The position numbers and the translations under genes are program-made. A model generated the notes under the pieces. It did not search any database. It worked only from the letters and a program-made list of their open reading frames with translations, and was not told where the DNA came from. Below, in pieces: positions 43,844 through 53,193 of a DNA stretch of 64,000 nt. The first letter of the stretch is position 1, and each line of letters opens with the position of its first letter. The DNA is from CAZSMK01 sp964608095 (lineage in GTDB: Bacteria > Sumerlaeota > Sumerlaeia > MWCT01 > JAGHBZ01), in the NCBI GenBank assembly GCA_964608095.1, contig CAZSMK010000113.1, positions 10,026-74,025 of the forward strand, read 5' to 3'.

Positions 43844-45490
43844 TCAGGAACCCTGCAAAACTTTATATATCATGACGGTGTTTTCCCTGTCTTTATCGTG
43901 GTAAACGAGGTCCAGACCGCGAACAAGTTCATTGACATTAAGGAGGTCTTTAAGGCCCGGTCGATTATCTTCTATTTGCTCTTTGTCAATAATCAAAAAA
44001 TCGAAGCCCTTTTTCTGGAGATACGTAACCACAATATCTGATGATTCAATAGCGGGAAGTGATACGGACGGCATTCTCGCATAGAAGGGTATCCACGGTT
44101 TTGTTGCCATTGACGTATATTCATCAGGTTTACCGACATGCTCCCTGAGCCAACGCCCCGCTTCTTTGTAAATCGTGTATCTATTAGGTGAGTCGATCTC
44201 TTTTATATACTTCAAATTATCATCTATCGGGTAATATATGAGTGTAGCAACAGCAAGAACAAGAACGGGACCTTTTATCTTTAAATCTGCTTTTTTTGCC
44301 TTTTTTAGTGCAATGTCGAACCCGAGTGCTGCGATGATGAGAAGGCAGAGCAGCTGTGGCAGGATGTAGCGCAGTTCAAAATGTGAAAGGGCTAAGGGAA
44401 ATATGGGAAGAAAAAAGGTCAGAAGAAGAATCGTTGAAGAACGTCTCTCTCTTTTTTGTATCCCCAATAAGAGTCCTGCTATAAAGAAGAGCCAGATGGT
44501 AGGTACGAGCAATCCTTCATTTATGAATTCTCCGAATTGAACAAGGTTATAAGCGCCGCGTTTCATAAGATGCCGCCAGTTTTCAACAAGATATTGGAAC
44601 GTACTGAATTCAATCGTTTCGGGAATACGGTGTATATCAGGAGGAAGAGGCAAGCCGAGTTCGTCATATATCCGGAAAGCAGTATGTTTATAATATGCTT
44701 CCTTGTCTTCAAAAGCGATGTAATCGCCGGATAAGAGCTGGTTATGCAATTTATCCGTAAGCTGGACTTTGCCGGTATGCCGATATTGAAAAGTTAGGTG
44801 AGGAACGAGCACAATTATGAAGATCAAACCGCAGATTGCGATTTTGGCAATTCGCATTTTCAGCGACTCTTTACTTTTTATCGCGAACAAAAAAAGTAGT
44901 AGGATGAAAAAAAGAAGACCATCCGGACGTGTAAGTGTGGCAAGTCCCGACAAAAGTGCGAAAATAAGAATCGTCCACCACCTTTTTGGACACGCTTTAT
45001 TTTGATACAAGTTATGTACATATACATAGGTGGCGGCAATCACCAGCAGTAAGAATAAAGATTCCGTAAGCACATCTGTTGAATATTTGATGTAATGAGT
45101 GTTGGTGAAAACAAGGAAAGACGCAATCCGGGCAGCGCTCGAACCAAAAAGGTCCTTCACAAGATAGAAAAGGAAGGGGATGGTCGCTAAGGCGGCGAGG
45201 AAAGAGACCAGGCGAGTTGCCGTTTCCGAGTTATTGAAGACGAGATAGAACGGGACACTGACAAAAGAATAAAAAGGCATATAAACTACGAGAGGATCGC
45301 CGAACCGGGAGAAGCCTTCCCCACGTGCAATTCCCTCGGTCCCCAGGGCATATACACAGCCGTCGGTACCTATATATCCACGGGTCTTTACATACGCCAA
45401 TCCTACCAAAAGATACATGAATGCAATTAAAGCCATGAAGACAAAATCATTTTTGTACCACGCCGAAAGACTTTTAAGCCATTGATTCAT
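43844..45490 (-). CDS. Glycosyltransferase family 39-like membrane protein
   Basis: A 548-residue protein with about 10-11 membrane segments and a C-terminal soluble domain (about 425-548). The loop IGTDGCVYALGTEGIARGEG followed by YMPFYSFVSVPFYL is the GT39-like donor loop with an Asp at the expected place. ASFLVFTNTHYIKYSTDVLT ESLF-type residues after the third segment also fit the family. It is followed directly by the two GT4 genes, so one operon likely assembles an oligosaccharide. Substrates unknown. Confidence 0.78.
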   Translation of the reverse strand: MNQWLKSLSAWYKNDFVFMALIAFMYLLVGLAYVKTRGYIGTDGCVYALGTEGIARGEGFSRFGDPLVVYMPFYSFVSVPFYLVFNNSETATRLVSFLAALATIPFLFYLVKDLFGSSAARIASFLVFTNTHYIKYSTDVLTESLFLLLVIAATYVYVHNLYQNKACPKRWWTILIFALLSGLATLTRPDGLLFFILLLFLFAIKSKESLKMRIAKIAICGLIFIIVLVPHLTFQYRHTGKVQLTDKLHNQLLSGDYIAFEDKEAYYKHTAFRIYDELGLPLPPDIHRIPETIEFSTFQYLVENWRHLMKRGAYNLVQFGEFINEGLLVPTIWLFFIAGLLLGIQKRERRSSTILLLTFFLPIFPLALSHFELRYILPQLLCLLIIAALGFDIALKKAKKADLKIKGPVLVLAVATLIYYPIDDNLKYIKEIDSPNRYTIYKEAGRWLREHVGKPDEYTSMATKPWIPFYARMPSVSLPAIESSDIVVTYLQKKGFDFLIIDKEQIEDNRPGLKDLLNVNELVRGLDLVYHDKDRENTVMIYKVLQGS

Positions 45491-45565
45491 AGAACAATTC
45501 CCGATTAAGCAAAGTTGCCCTGCCGGATTAAAAAAGTAGGTTTATAGCACAGTAGAAATTCCGGG

Positions 45566-45652
45566 TCAAATCTTACTTTCGACCTTATCCAGCCATGTAA
45601 AAAAGAAAGAACGAGCCCGGAGACCTTTACGTAAAAAGTGAAAGCTATTCAT
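45566..45652 (-). CDS. Possible 28-residue peptide ORF
   Basis: In the 200-bp space between the methylthiotransferase at 45693 and the GT39-like gene, the minus strand holds a 28-codon frame beginning MNSFHFLRKGLRARSFFF and ending WLDKVESKI; GTG 45658 is an alternative start. It is basic and aromatic and looks like coding sequence, but it has no ribosome site and no known homology. It could be a small peptide, a remnant or chance. Confidence 0.18.
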   Translation of the reverse strand: MNSFHFLRKGLRARSFFFTWLDKVESKI

Positions 45653-45692
45653 ATTCACTGCATCATGTAGGATTAGATTCTTTTATATCTTG

Positions 45693-46910
45693 TCAGGTCA
45701 GGTGAACAAAGGATTGAATCAGGTAACGGAATTTTGAGAGTAGATGTGATTTCATCAATTTTTTGCGCAACAGTTTGTAGCGGCGCTTTGCCACCTTTGC
45801 GGGAACCTGATTCTCGAGACGTGACGCCGCAGTGCCCGGTCGTGGTGAATAACAGAAGGGTTCCACGTACACAAAAGGCAGTTTGCAGGACCACTCAACG
45901 CTTTTCTGGAAATCCTCTTCCGTTTCAGTCGGAAATCCAATCATCACCTGAGACCGAACCAGCAATGCGGGACAGGCTTTTTTAATCCTCCTCAATGCGT
46001 CAACATATTGGTCAACTGTATAAGCCCTGTTCATCAGTTTGAGTATCCGGTCGCTGCCTGACTCCAACGGTAATTCGATATATTTGATTTTTCCGGTTTT
46101 AAGTACCTCGAGAAAATCGTCCAGGTATTCGATGATGTCTTCCGGTTCAAGGTTTCGCAGGCAGAGTTTATACCTGCCTTCTATCTTAAGCAATTCATTG
46201 AGTAATTCGGGCAGGTTAGCGCCGATATCCTGTCCATACGCGCTTACGTTGGTACCGATGAGGCTGAATTCCCGATACCCGGACTCGAGGCCTTCCCGGA
46301 AACGTTCAACTACCCATGGGATGGGTTTACTTTGAAGTGGGCCGCGGGATATCCTGACAGCACAAAAGGTGCAATAGCGATTGCATCCCGAGGCGATTTT
46401 GATAAAGAAGCGCCGGGCATGTTCCGGGCAGATTCCGATTCTCCTGTACATAAGCCTGTCGATGTTCCAGAGAAGACCGCGTCCCCGCTTAATTACTTCG
46501 TCTTTTCCCAGTATGATTCGTTGTGGATGCAGGGTAGGTGAAAAGAGGCTGCCTAAATCTATTGTATCCGGTATCTTCCATGGAAAGGAATGAATAGTCG
46601 GTCCACGGATAAGTTCAATATCCGGTATATTTTTTAGCGAGGTTGGATTTATTATGGGAAGGCAGCCAGTTACTAGAATGCGAGTACCGGGCGATGCGAG
46701 CCGCTTTACCTTCTTGATAATGTCGATGGAGATAGCCTCTGTCTCATGGGTTAAGCCGCAAGTATTGACAATAATCGTGTCGGCATCTTGTGGGGTGCGT
46801 GTGACCTCCACTCCAAGTTGTTCAAGGGTATGTTTGAGTTGCCCGACATCGAACCGATTTTCCGGACAGCCGCACGTATCGATATAGACCGTTTCAGGCA
46901 GATCATGCAT
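45693..46910 (-). CDS. MiaB/RimO-like radical SAM methylthiotransferase lacking TRAM (paralogue 1)
   Basis: A 405-residue protein. The start is placed at ATG 46910, because MHDLPETVYIDTCGCPENRF aligns with the first residues of the two paralogues; a longer frame begins at 46955. The N-terminal UPF0004 domain keeps its three cluster Cys (CGCPEN, NTCGLT, TGCLPI). The radical SAM domain has CNRYCTFC and later PLESGSDRILKLMNR and YSPRPGTAAS. Such enzymes insert sulfur and methyl groups into tRNA bases or ribosomal protein S12. After about residue 375 only a short basic tail follows, with no TRAM domain, so the usual RNA-binding module is missing. Substrate unknown. Confidence 0.82.
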   Translation of the reverse strand: MHDLPETVYIDTCGCPENRFDVGQLKHTLEQLGVEVTRTPQDADTIIVNTCGLTHETEAISIDIIKKVKRLASPGTRILVTGCLPIINPTSLKNIPDIELIRGPTIHSFPWKIPDTIDLGSLFSPTLHPQRIILGKDEVIKRGRGLLWNIDRLMYRRIGICPEHARRFFIKIASGCNRYCTFCAVRISRGPLQSKPIPWVVERFREGLESGYREFSLIGTNVSAYGQDIGANLPELLNELLKIEGRYKLCLRNLEPEDIIEYLDDFLEVLKTGKIKYIELPLESGSDRILKLMNRAYTVDQYVDALRRIKKACPALLVRSQVMIGFPTETEEDFQKSVEWSCKLPFVYVEPFCYSPRPGTAASRLENQVPAKVAKRRYKLLRKKLMKSHLLSKFRYLIQSFVHLT

Positions 46911-47053
46911 AAGGACACAATCACTTTCATATTCATGTCGGTCTTGTTTACACAAGATTAAGAGCTTAAAGTTTTACTTTATAGTATTGAAATAACCTCA
47001 ATATAATAAGTATTAAAAATAAAAATATGCGGAATATATACACCGGTTTTATC

Positions 47054-48484
47054 CTAATCGATAATACGAAACTTGTTAAATGTTGCTATTTCTGAGGTGT
47101 ACCATCTTTCCGCGGGTTTGGACGAATCCATAAAAATGTCTGCCGCCCTGAAGCCGGTATAAATGGAATGATCCATGTTGTTATGTTGAAAAAGGCCCTG
47201 CCGCCCGAGCGTAATAATCGATCGAAAGCGCGAGAGATATTTCCAGAACAGTGAGAGTTTATCTTTATAGCCGAAACTCAATAATGGATATGCATGTGTC
47301 ATGCGGACAACCTTGGTTGAATCCACATCCCTTTCGTCAAGAATGCCAGTCGAGCAGAAATCAGCCACGACCTGGCGGGCGATATCTTCATCGCTTCTTT
47401 TCCATGTCTCATCTCCCTGGAAGCAAGTTACCTCGAGACAGATCATGGACTTCGATGTCTGGAGCCTTCCGGGCAGAAAATTTTTCCCTTCATAACCGCG
47501 ATTAAAAACCAAATTCGGCTCGGGAAAATAGAGCCAGGTGTTGTCGGTAATAGTGGGTTTTTTAGCGATTATGAACACCAGTATTGTTGATATGAATCGT
47601 AGTTGAGCGGCTTTTTGTCGGACATCGGCATCCTTAGCCGATTCAGTTGTCATTCGTAAAAGGTCGTTCAATGGAATAGTGGAAAAGCAAAAATCGAAGA
47701 TCTCATGGACATAATCGCCCGCGCGAAACCACCCGATACGTACCTTGCCATCGGGTAGGGGAGCGACAGTTGCTACAGGAGTTCCCCTTTTTATATCGAC
47801 GGGTTTATCTTTGAACGACGCTATGAATTTTTTGACAATGCTACCAAAGCCGCCATCGAGGTAGTGGAACTTTCGAAGGGCGGACGGGTCGGATTTTTTT
47901 TCTTTTCCCAGCACCTGCCGTATTAATTTTTCAACTCCACCCGCTGAAACACGCAACCGCGCCACTTCTGCGTCGATCTGCTCGGGCGGGGTTTTCCAGG
48001 TCTTGATTGTGTAGGGGCGAATCAGGTCGTTATAAGCCGCGGAACCAAATGCTTTTATCATCACTGCATCAAAGGTCTCTTTCCTATTACGCGGATAGAG
48101 TGAAAGGAAAGAGGCGAGCATGGCGCTGAGACCGTAACGCATAACGGTCTTGAATCCCAGATGATCTATAGCATTCGACAGTACAAGAGGATAATCAAAA
48201 TAGCCGCCCTTAAAGTACATCTGGCTTTTACGTTTAACCTCAAAGAGGTCGTCACCAAGAAATTCTTGATAGAAGGTTTTAATCTCAGGTAGTTCGGTAT
48301 GCACCCTGTGAGGACCATAATCGGCGGGGATGCCTGCCACATCGAACGAACGTGCCAGGCCGCCTACAGTTCCTTCTCGTTCAAAAATGGTTATTTGGAC
48401 ATCGGTATTGTTGTCAAGGAGTCTATAAGCAACGGCAAGGCCAGCCGAACCTGCTCCGAGAATCGCTATCCGTTTCCCTGTCAT
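47054..48484 (-). CDS. FAD-dependent amine-oxidase-fold oxidoreductase (UDP-galactopyranose mutase/protoporphyrinogen oxidase-like)
   Basis: A 476-residue flavoprotein. The N-terminal dinucleotide motif is IAILGAGSAGLAVAYRL, followed by TIFEREGTVGGLARSFDVAG and the PADYGPHRVHT segment. This order matches the protoporphyrinogen-oxidase/amine-oxidase superfamily and sugar-nucleotide mutase-like relatives common in polysaccharide clusters. It probably oxidises or isomerises a carbohydrate or lipid intermediate. It lies on the minus strand between methylthiotransferase 1 and the GT2-methyltransferase fusion. The exact reaction is not deducible; a heme-pathway role is unlikely in this context. Confidence 0.78.
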   Translation of the reverse strand: MTGKRIAILGAGSAGLAVAYRLLDNNTDVQITIFEREGTVGGLARSFDVAGIPADYGPHRVHTELPEIKTFYQEFLGDDLFEVKRKSQMYFKGGYFDYPLVLSNAIDHLGFKTVMRYGLSAMLASFLSLYPRNRKETFDAVMIKAFGSAAYNDLIRPYTIKTWKTPPEQIDAEVARLRVSAGGVEKLIRQVLGKEKKSDPSALRKFHYLDGGFGSIVKKFIASFKDKPVDIKRGTPVATVAPLPDGKVRIGWFRAGDYVHEIFDFCFSTIPLNDLLRMTTESAKDADVRQKAAQLRFISTILVFIIAKKPTITDNTWLYFPEPNLVFNRGYEGKNFLPGRLQTSKSMICLEVTCFQGDETWKRSDEDIARQVVADFCSTGILDERDVDSTKVVRMTHAYPLLSFGYKDKLSLFWKYLSRFRSIITLGRQGLFQHNNMDHSIYTGFRAADIFMDSSKPAERWYTSEIATFNKFRIID

Positions 48485-48676
48485 TCTTTGTAGTATCCCC
48501 CAATGTTTGAAAAGAGCGCTTTAATATAAAGGTTAAATCGGAAAGCATCCTATAATAAATTATACACCGTTTTCAATCAGTAAATGTATAAAGTGCGCTG
48601 AGGAATAGAGAGAACAGCGAGCACCTCAGCTAATTTTCATAACCTGTACCTAACTCTTATTGATGTGCGGGATGGT

Positions 48677-50215
48677 TTAATTTGAAGAGTTGATGGTTTG
48701 TTCGAGGATAGTTTCGACGTCATCGAGTTTCTCGGCTTCCACCATAATCTGGTATGCGAACAATGAGGGACGAAGCCGTGCAAAGAAATGGAGAATCGAA
48801 TCTATCATTTTGACGAACCAACCTTTAGAGATCATATCTCTCAGGGGAGGACCGAAACCATATACTTTTACTACCTTGAAACCGGAGTTCTGGAGAAGCC
48901 TTACGAGCGATCTACGTGTGAAGAGGCGTGTATGAGTGACATCGAGGATGCCTCGTTTCCCATATCGAAAATTACCTAAAAGAAACATTATACGAAGCGG
49001 TAAATAGAGTATGTTGGCAGAGCATACATAAAATGCGCCGCCGGGTTTTATGAGTTTGGCTACCCGTTCACACACATCGCCGACTTTATTATAATGTTCG
49101 AGTCCTTCAAGCATAATAGCGGTGTCAAACGAATGTTTACCAAGAGTTTGATCGAAGGGAGAGTTGAGATCGATTGCGAGCGATTTGGCTATGGTGGGCT
49201 TTGGGGGTTCAGGAGAATCTGTTGCGAGAACATCAGCGCCTTTTCTGGCTATTTCGTCTGCTACACGACCGGAACCTGCATGGAACTGTATAATTTTTTC
49301 GCTGGGGCGCCAGTTGCGCCGTATGATAAATTGAAGGGGCGTGTTCGGTGCAGTCTTGTACGAGTAATCAATCGAATCGAATAAGCGAATATCGAAGCGG
49401 CGGTCGAAAAAAATACCAAGTCGTGTTAACTTATACCAGATAACCGACCGGACACAGTTAAAGGCATACTTAAGCCCATTTACGTGACACACTTCATCTC
49501 CATAATGTGTGGGGATAGGTACTTCCTTAATTTTTCCGCCACTTGCAATTACCTGGATGATAATCTCCGTATCGAAGTGAAAACCGTTGTTATTATATTT
49601 AAAGGGTAACTTTTTGAGAAGGCGGGTGCGGTACGCCCGGTAGCCGGTATGAAATTCAGAGAGATGTGTCCCCAACATATTATTTTCAAACCAGGTCAAG
49701 ACTTGGTTCCCGAGCCATTTATACAAAGGCATACCGCCTTTACGGGCGGCTTTCTTGGTAATCATGCGCGAGGCAAAAACCGCATCGACTTTTTCGTTGT
49801 TGAACGGAGCCAACAGACGTGCCAGATATTCAGGTGGATATTGAGCATCGCCGTGAAGCAGGATGACAACATCATATCCACGGACGATCGAGTAGAGGTA
49901 CCCGAGTTTTTGATTTCCACCGTATCCCCTGTTATGAGGTGTCCTGAACACATTCAAATTGTGAAAGTGCAACTTCTCCTTTGCCTTTTGAGCGATTTCA
50001 AAGGTTTTATCTTGCGAGAAGTCATCGATTATGAAGATTTCCGCAAAGAAGGGGAGTAACTCTTTCGGAATTCTGAGGAGTAAATTTTCAATATACGATT
50101 CCGCTTCGTAGGCGACTACAAAGATAGCAACTTTGTGGTTCTTCAAAAACCTAATTGCCTCTTCGTTCTCATGCTTTGTGAGAGGAATCGAGAATTTTAA
50201 GGGATCAAACTGCAT
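48677..50215 (-). CDS. GT2 glycosyltransferase fused to SAM-dependent methyltransferase
   Basis: A 512-residue two-domain protein. Residues about 25-250 form a GT-A (GT2) domain of the polyprenyl-phosphate-sugar synthase type: VAIFVVAYEAESYIENLLLR, IIDDFSQDKT, NRGYGGNQKLGYLYSI and the metal-binding HGDAQYPPEYL. Residues about 320-430 form a class I methyltransferase: IIQFHAGSGRVADEIARKGA, LEGLEHYNKVGDVCERV and FLLGNFRYGKRGILD. The fusion suggests coupled transfer and methylation of a sugar or lipid carrier. It could supply the lipid-linked donor used by the many GT-C proteins nearby. It lies 149 bp downstream of methylthiotransferase 2. Confidence 0.85.
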   Translation of the reverse strand: MQFDPLKFSIPLTKHENEEAIRFLKNHKVAIFVVAYEAESYIENLLLRIPKELLPFFAEIFIIDDFSQDKTFEIAQKAKEKLHFHNLNVFRTPHNRGYGGNQKLGYLYSIVRGYDVVILLHGDAQYPPEYLARLLAPFNNEKVDAVFASRMITKKAARKGGMPLYKWLGNQVLTWFENNMLGTHLSEFHTGYRAYRTRLLKKLPFKYNNNGFHFDTEIIIQVIASGGKIKEVPIPTHYGDEVCHVNGLKYAFNCVRSVIWYKLTRLGIFFDRRFDIRLFDSIDYSYKTAPNTPLQFIIRRNWRPSEKIIQFHAGSGRVADEIARKGADVLATDSPEPPKPTIAKSLAIDLNSPFDQTLGKHSFDTAIMLEGLEHYNKVGDVCERVAKLIKPGGAFYVCSANILYLPLRIMFLLGNFRYGKRGILDVTHTRLFTRRSLVRLLQNSGFKVVKVYGFGPPLRDMISKGWFVKMIDSILHFFARLRPSLFAYQIMVEAEKLDDVETILEQTINSSN

Positions 50216-50364
50216 ACCTTAATCCTGCACCTTATTTTTATTTTCTCTTATTTTGTATCGGCGGAATTCTTAACAAATTAAGCCTCATGCGAGTGGATAT
50301 TTCAACTAATTTTTTAAGAATTTCTGAATGTGCACAAGATAAAGCGAACAGTCAAAATCTTATC

Positions 50365-51630
50365 TCAGAGTTTTGTGTGCCGGCGGTATTTTGCAATATA
50401 CGAAGGATGGAGGAGGGTGTTGAGTAAAAATCCGAAAAAGATCTTGAGTTTGAATGGCACCTTAGAATGCATGGCTACTTTTTGGAGTCGCTTATACCGC
50501 GCCCGAAGAATTTTTTTATCAATCCGCCCCTCCATTTCTGCCGCCTTCGTTCCGGGTCGCGGTGAAAAAAAGAAGGTCTCTATATAATCGACCGGAAGTG
50601 TTTTGATCATCTTAAGCGATTGTTGAAAATCTTCTTCAGTCTCAGTTGGAAATCCTACCATTACCTGGGTGCGGACAAACAGTTTCGGGTAGACGCGTTT
50701 CATTTCCAGAAGGCATTGACTGAACTCTTCTGCGGTATATCCCCTTCTCATCAGGCGAAGAATACGGTTACTCCCTGACTGAAGCGGGAACTCGAGATAC
50801 CTGATTCTTTTTGTCTTGAGGACTTCGAGGAATTCCGGCAAGAATCGAATGACTTCTTCAGGCTCGGCGTTGCGGAGCTCGAGACGAAACGAATCGTTGA
50901 TAGCGAGGACTTTTTTCAGAAGAGCGGGTAGATTTGTGCCGAGGTCCTGACCATAGCCGCTTACGTTGGTACCGATCAACGTAATAGTCTTATAACCGGC
51001 TTCAACGCCTTCGCGAACGTGTTCCACTATCCAATCCACAGGTTGGCTCCGGAGTTTACCTCTTGATATTCGGACTGCGCAAAAGGTGCAAGGTCGGTTA
51101 CACCCCGTGGCTATCTTGACGTAAAAGCGAGGTCTCAATGGCGGACAAATTCCGGTCCAGCGGTACAGGATTCTGTCAAGAATCCATAGCAATCCATTTT
51201 TGAGGATAAAGATTTTTTCCGGTTCAAGAATAAGACGTTGAGGATAGAGATGAGGATTGAACACCTTGTCCGTGTCAGGTGGGGTATCAACGTCCCGTGG
51301 AAGCGGTTCCAGTCGTGGGCCGGGGATGATTTCGGCAAAGCTGCTACACTCATCCAACGCCGCCCGGTTGATTATGGGTAGACATCCGTTAATAATAAAG
51401 CGCGCATGCGGCTGCGCTACCTCTTTGAGTTTTTTGATGACCTCGAGCGAGACTTCTTCGTTTCGTTTTGTAAGGCCACAGGTATTGATTATGAGCGTAT
51501 CAGCCTCTGCAGGATTTATCGTCAGGACTGCGCCCCTCTTCTCGAGATAGGACAGCATTTGGGCCATATCATATCGATTCTCAGGACACCCGACCACGTC
51601 GAGATACACTTTTTTCGGAGCAGGTTTCAT
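50365..51630 (-). CDS. MiaB/RimO-like radical SAM methylthiotransferase lacking TRAM (paralogue 2)
   Basis: A 421-residue paralogue of the genes at 45693 and 51627. It keeps all six cluster Cys: GCPENRYD, NTCGLTKRNE and NGCLPI in the N-terminal domain, and CNRPCTFC in the radical SAM domain. FPLQSGSNRILRLMRRGYTA and FFSPRPGTKAAEME are further shared blocks. The C-terminal roughly 50 residues (VPFKLKIFFGFLLNTLLHPS onward) are hydrophobic and basic and do not look like a TRAM domain. Its ATG overlaps the stop of paralogue 3 by 4 bp, so the two are translated together. Target unknown. Confidence 0.85.
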   Translation of the reverse strand: MKPAPKKVYLDVVGCPENRYDMAQMLSYLEKRGAVLTINPAEADTLIINTCGLTKRNEEVSLEVIKKLKEVAQPHARFIINGCLPIINRAALDECSSFAEIIPGPRLEPLPRDVDTPPDTDKVFNPHLYPQRLILEPEKIFILKNGLLWILDRILYRWTGICPPLRPRFYVKIATGCNRPCTFCAVRISRGKLRSQPVDWIVEHVREGVEAGYKTITLIGTNVSGYGQDLGTNLPALLKKVLAINDSFRLELRNAEPEEVIRFLPEFLEVLKTKRIRYLEFPLQSGSNRILRLMRRGYTAEEFSQCLLEMKRVYPKLFVRTQVMVGFPTETEEDFQQSLKMIKTLPVDYIETFFFSPRPGTKAAEMEGRIDKKILRARYKRLQKVAMHSKVPFKLKIFFGFLLNTLLHPSYIAKYRRHTKL

Positions 51631-52901
51631 AATGCTGTATCTTCCTGTTCAGACAAATTGCGTTGTCTTAATTTTTTACGGAAAAGCGATGGATAAAGGC
51701 AATGTCTGAGATAAAGATTGCATTTTTTAAAGGGTTTGCCTTTTACGAAAGTTTTTCTCAGAGACTCATAGCGTTGACGCGCGACCTTTCGTTTCACGTG
51801 TCCTTCGAGTTCCGCGGCTTTCGTTCCCGGTCGTGCGGAAAAACAATAAAGTTCGACATAATCGAGGGGGAGAGTCTTTAGGAGATTCAGACTTTGTTTA
51901 AAATCTTCATCGGTTTCAGTAGGAAAACCAGCCATAATTTGTGACCTGACAAGGAGTTTTGGAAAAGCGCGTTTCATTTCTTTAAGGCATCGGGTATATT
52001 CTTCCACGGTATAACCGCGCTGCATGAGTTTGAGGATTCGGTTGCTTCCCGATTCAAGGGGAAATTCCACATAAGAGATTCTACCGGTTTCCAACTGTTT
52101 CGTAAACTCGGGAAGATACCTGATGACTTCACAAGGCTCAACATTACGGAGACGAACACGAAAGGAGTTATCGATTTGGAATATATCATTGAGCAGAGAG
52201 GGGAGGGAGATGCCGAGGTCTCGCCCATAAGCGCTGACGTTGGTTCCGAGGAGGCTGAAATCCTTATACCCCTGGTCTAATCCTTGTTCAATGCGGGCTT
52301 TCACCCAATCCGGCGGCATGCTGGCAAGTCGACCGCGGGATAGACGAACCGCACAATAGGTACAGGCGAGGTTGCAGCCGGTGGCAATCTTGATTGAATA
52401 AGTCGGTGGAGAGGGTGGGCTCACATTTATCCATTTGTAGAGGAGAATATCGAGATTCGAAAGAAAACTTTTTCGCAAAGTAAAAGACCTGGTTTGCCCT
52501 AAGGTGAGGCGCTGAGGATGAATATGCCCGCAGAACAATTCCGATTCGTCAATGGGCGTTTCTATTTTCCAGGGGAGGTCACCTGTCATGGGTCCGGGGA
52601 TAATAGTAACATTGGAAAATTCTTCAAGGGCTTCTTTATGTATAAGAGGCAGGCATCCTGTGATAAAGATGTGGCTCTGTGGCGTCGCCAATGACCTGAC
52701 TTTTCGAATAATTTCAACTGATAAATTCTCGGTTCCTTGAGTTAAACCGCATGTATTTACGATAAGGGTATCAGCCTCGGAGGGATTTTCAGTAATCTTG
52801 ATTCCCATGTGTTCGAGTTTAGAGCGAAGTTGCGCGACATCGAACCGGTTTTCAGGGCAACCCACCACATCCAAAAAAACAATCTGCGGCAATTCTCGCA
52901 T
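51627..52901 (-). CDS. MiaB/RimO-like radical SAM methylthiotransferase lacking TRAM (paralogue 3)
   Basis: A 424-residue enzyme beginning MRELPQIVFLDVVGCPENRF. Cluster Cys are intact (VVGCPEN, NTCGLTQGTE, TGCLPL; radical SAM CNLACTYC). FPLESGSNRILKLMQRGYTV and FSARPGTKAAELEG are shared blocks. The C-terminus is a basic, Cys-containing tail (KPFKKCNLYLRHCLYPSLFR) with no TRAM domain. It is the first gene of the pair with paralogue 2 and may start the transcript that runs on to the GT2-methyltransferase and FAD genes. The tail's His/Cys content differs from the other paralogues. Confidence 0.85.
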   Translation of the reverse strand: MRELPQIVFLDVVGCPENRFDVAQLRSKLEHMGIKITENPSEADTLIVNTCGLTQGTENLSVEIIRKVRSLATPQSHIFITGCLPLIHKEALEEFSNVTIIPGPMTGDLPWKIETPIDESELFCGHIHPQRLTLGQTRSFTLRKSFLSNLDILLYKWINVSPPSPPTYSIKIATGCNLACTYCAVRLSRGRLASMPPDWVKARIEQGLDQGYKDFSLLGTNVSAYGRDLGISLPSLLNDIFQIDNSFRVRLRNVEPCEVIRYLPEFTKQLETGRISYVEFPLESGSNRILKLMQRGYTVEEYTRCLKEMKRAFPKLLVRSQIMAGFPTETDEDFKQSLNLLKTLPLDYVELYCFSARPGTKAAELEGHVKRKVARQRYESLRKTFVKGKPFKKCNLYLRHCLYPSLFRKKLRQRNLSEQEDTAL

Positions 52902-53193
52902 TCCTTCTCCCGGTTAAAAATTTGTTTTTTTATCGGCGATATTTTACGGATTCTTAAATAATATTACTTTTCGAATAGATGTATGCTAATAGTTTAAGGG
53001 CGATGTTGCGATAATGAAAAGGAAATTGTAACGGGTAAGCTTTTGTAAAATACCGAAAAAGAGTAACAACATCTCCCGAGCGTGGTCAAGAAAGAAAGTT
53101 TTTTGATTTATTTATCAAGGGATAGTAGGTGTTGTTCATTCTAAAAAGTTATGGATTTTCATCTCCGAATTCACGTATTATCTGTGAATTGTC

